From Sphingomonadaceae bacterium (lineage in GTDB: Bacteria; Pseudomonadota; Alphaproteobacteria; Sphingomonadales; Sphingomonadaceae): a stretch of DNA of 5,155 nt. The notes beneath the pieces were generated by a model. That model did not search any database, had not been told where the DNA came from, and was given only the letters and a program-made list of their open reading frames with translations. The stretch is from contig JAEMTM010000128.1 of assembly GCA_016462305.1 (NCBI GenBank), positions 1 to 5,155 of the forward strand, given 5' to 3'. Made by a program: the position numbers and the translations under genes. This document shows positions 5,080 to 5,155 of the stretch, piece by piece. How positions within the stretch are numbered: the stretch's first letter is position 1; the number at the start of each line of letters is the position of its first letter.

Positions 5080-5155
5080 GCACTTCTCCACTCGCCATAT
5101 CTTTTCCCATCATGCCCGACATTGCGGGCGCGACGCCGCGTGTTGCGCGGGCGGG
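5073..5155 (+). CDS. argJ: ArgJ (glutamate N-acetyltransferase / amino-acid acetyltransferase), 5' end only
   Basis: Only the first 27 codons are present. The peptide contains SPLAISFPIMPDIAGATPRV, which matches, from memory, the SPLA-x-x-FP-x-MP-x-IAG-x-TPRVARA start of sphingomonad ArgJ. ArgJ transfers acetyl groups from N-acetylornithine to glutamate in arginine synthesis. The preferred start is TTG 5073 with AAGG (5059-5062) 10 nt upstream, giving MSSTSPLA. No in-frame ATG exists further upstream near a ribosome binding site. The ATG at 5069 is in another frame and stops after three codons, and the ATG at 5112 would remove the conserved SPLA-FP part. It is divergent from the secA unit. 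The catalytic region lies beyond the window, so the call rests on this N-terminal match alone. Confidence 0.72.
   Translation, partial: MSSTSPLAISFPIMPDIAGATPRVARA

Overview
The window looks chromosomal and most likely comes from an alphaproteobacterium of the Sphingomonadales (Sphingopyxis/Sphingorhabdus-like). This rests on remembered family features, not a search: the SecA begins and ends as sphingomonad SecA proteins do, and a gene start whose peptide matches sphingomonad ArgJ lies divergently upstream of secA. Base composition is moderate in GC.

Layout. Positions 1-860 are an accessory-looking stretch. It holds two small membrane-protein genes of unknown function, one on each strand, separated and flanked by three imperfect copies of an intergenic repeat. 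Positions 861-1035 show no gene. From 1036 to about 5080 everything reads on the minus strand. In transcription order this is a very short secretory-leader-like ORF (18 codons, 5024-4968), a 90-residue Ala-rich exported protein (4896-4624), secA (4536-1807), and a TSUP-family (TauE/SafE-like) permease (1782-1036). The last 83 bases start a plus-strand gene, almost certainly argJ, probably from a TTG codon.

How it fits together. secA and the permease are 24 nt apart and probably co-transcribed. The most interesting part is upstream of secA: two consecutive small ORFs with signal-peptide-like N-termini, then an 87-nt gap with two hairpins. One arm of the first hairpin is complementary to the secA ribosome binding site. 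This resembles the logic of E. coli secM-secA, where a secreted, self-arresting nascent chain reports export capacity and unmasks the secA ribosome binding site. No relative of SecM is recognisable by sequence, so a SecM-like sensor is a hypothesis. The putative promoters of argJ and the secA unit overlap in a region of about 85 bp.
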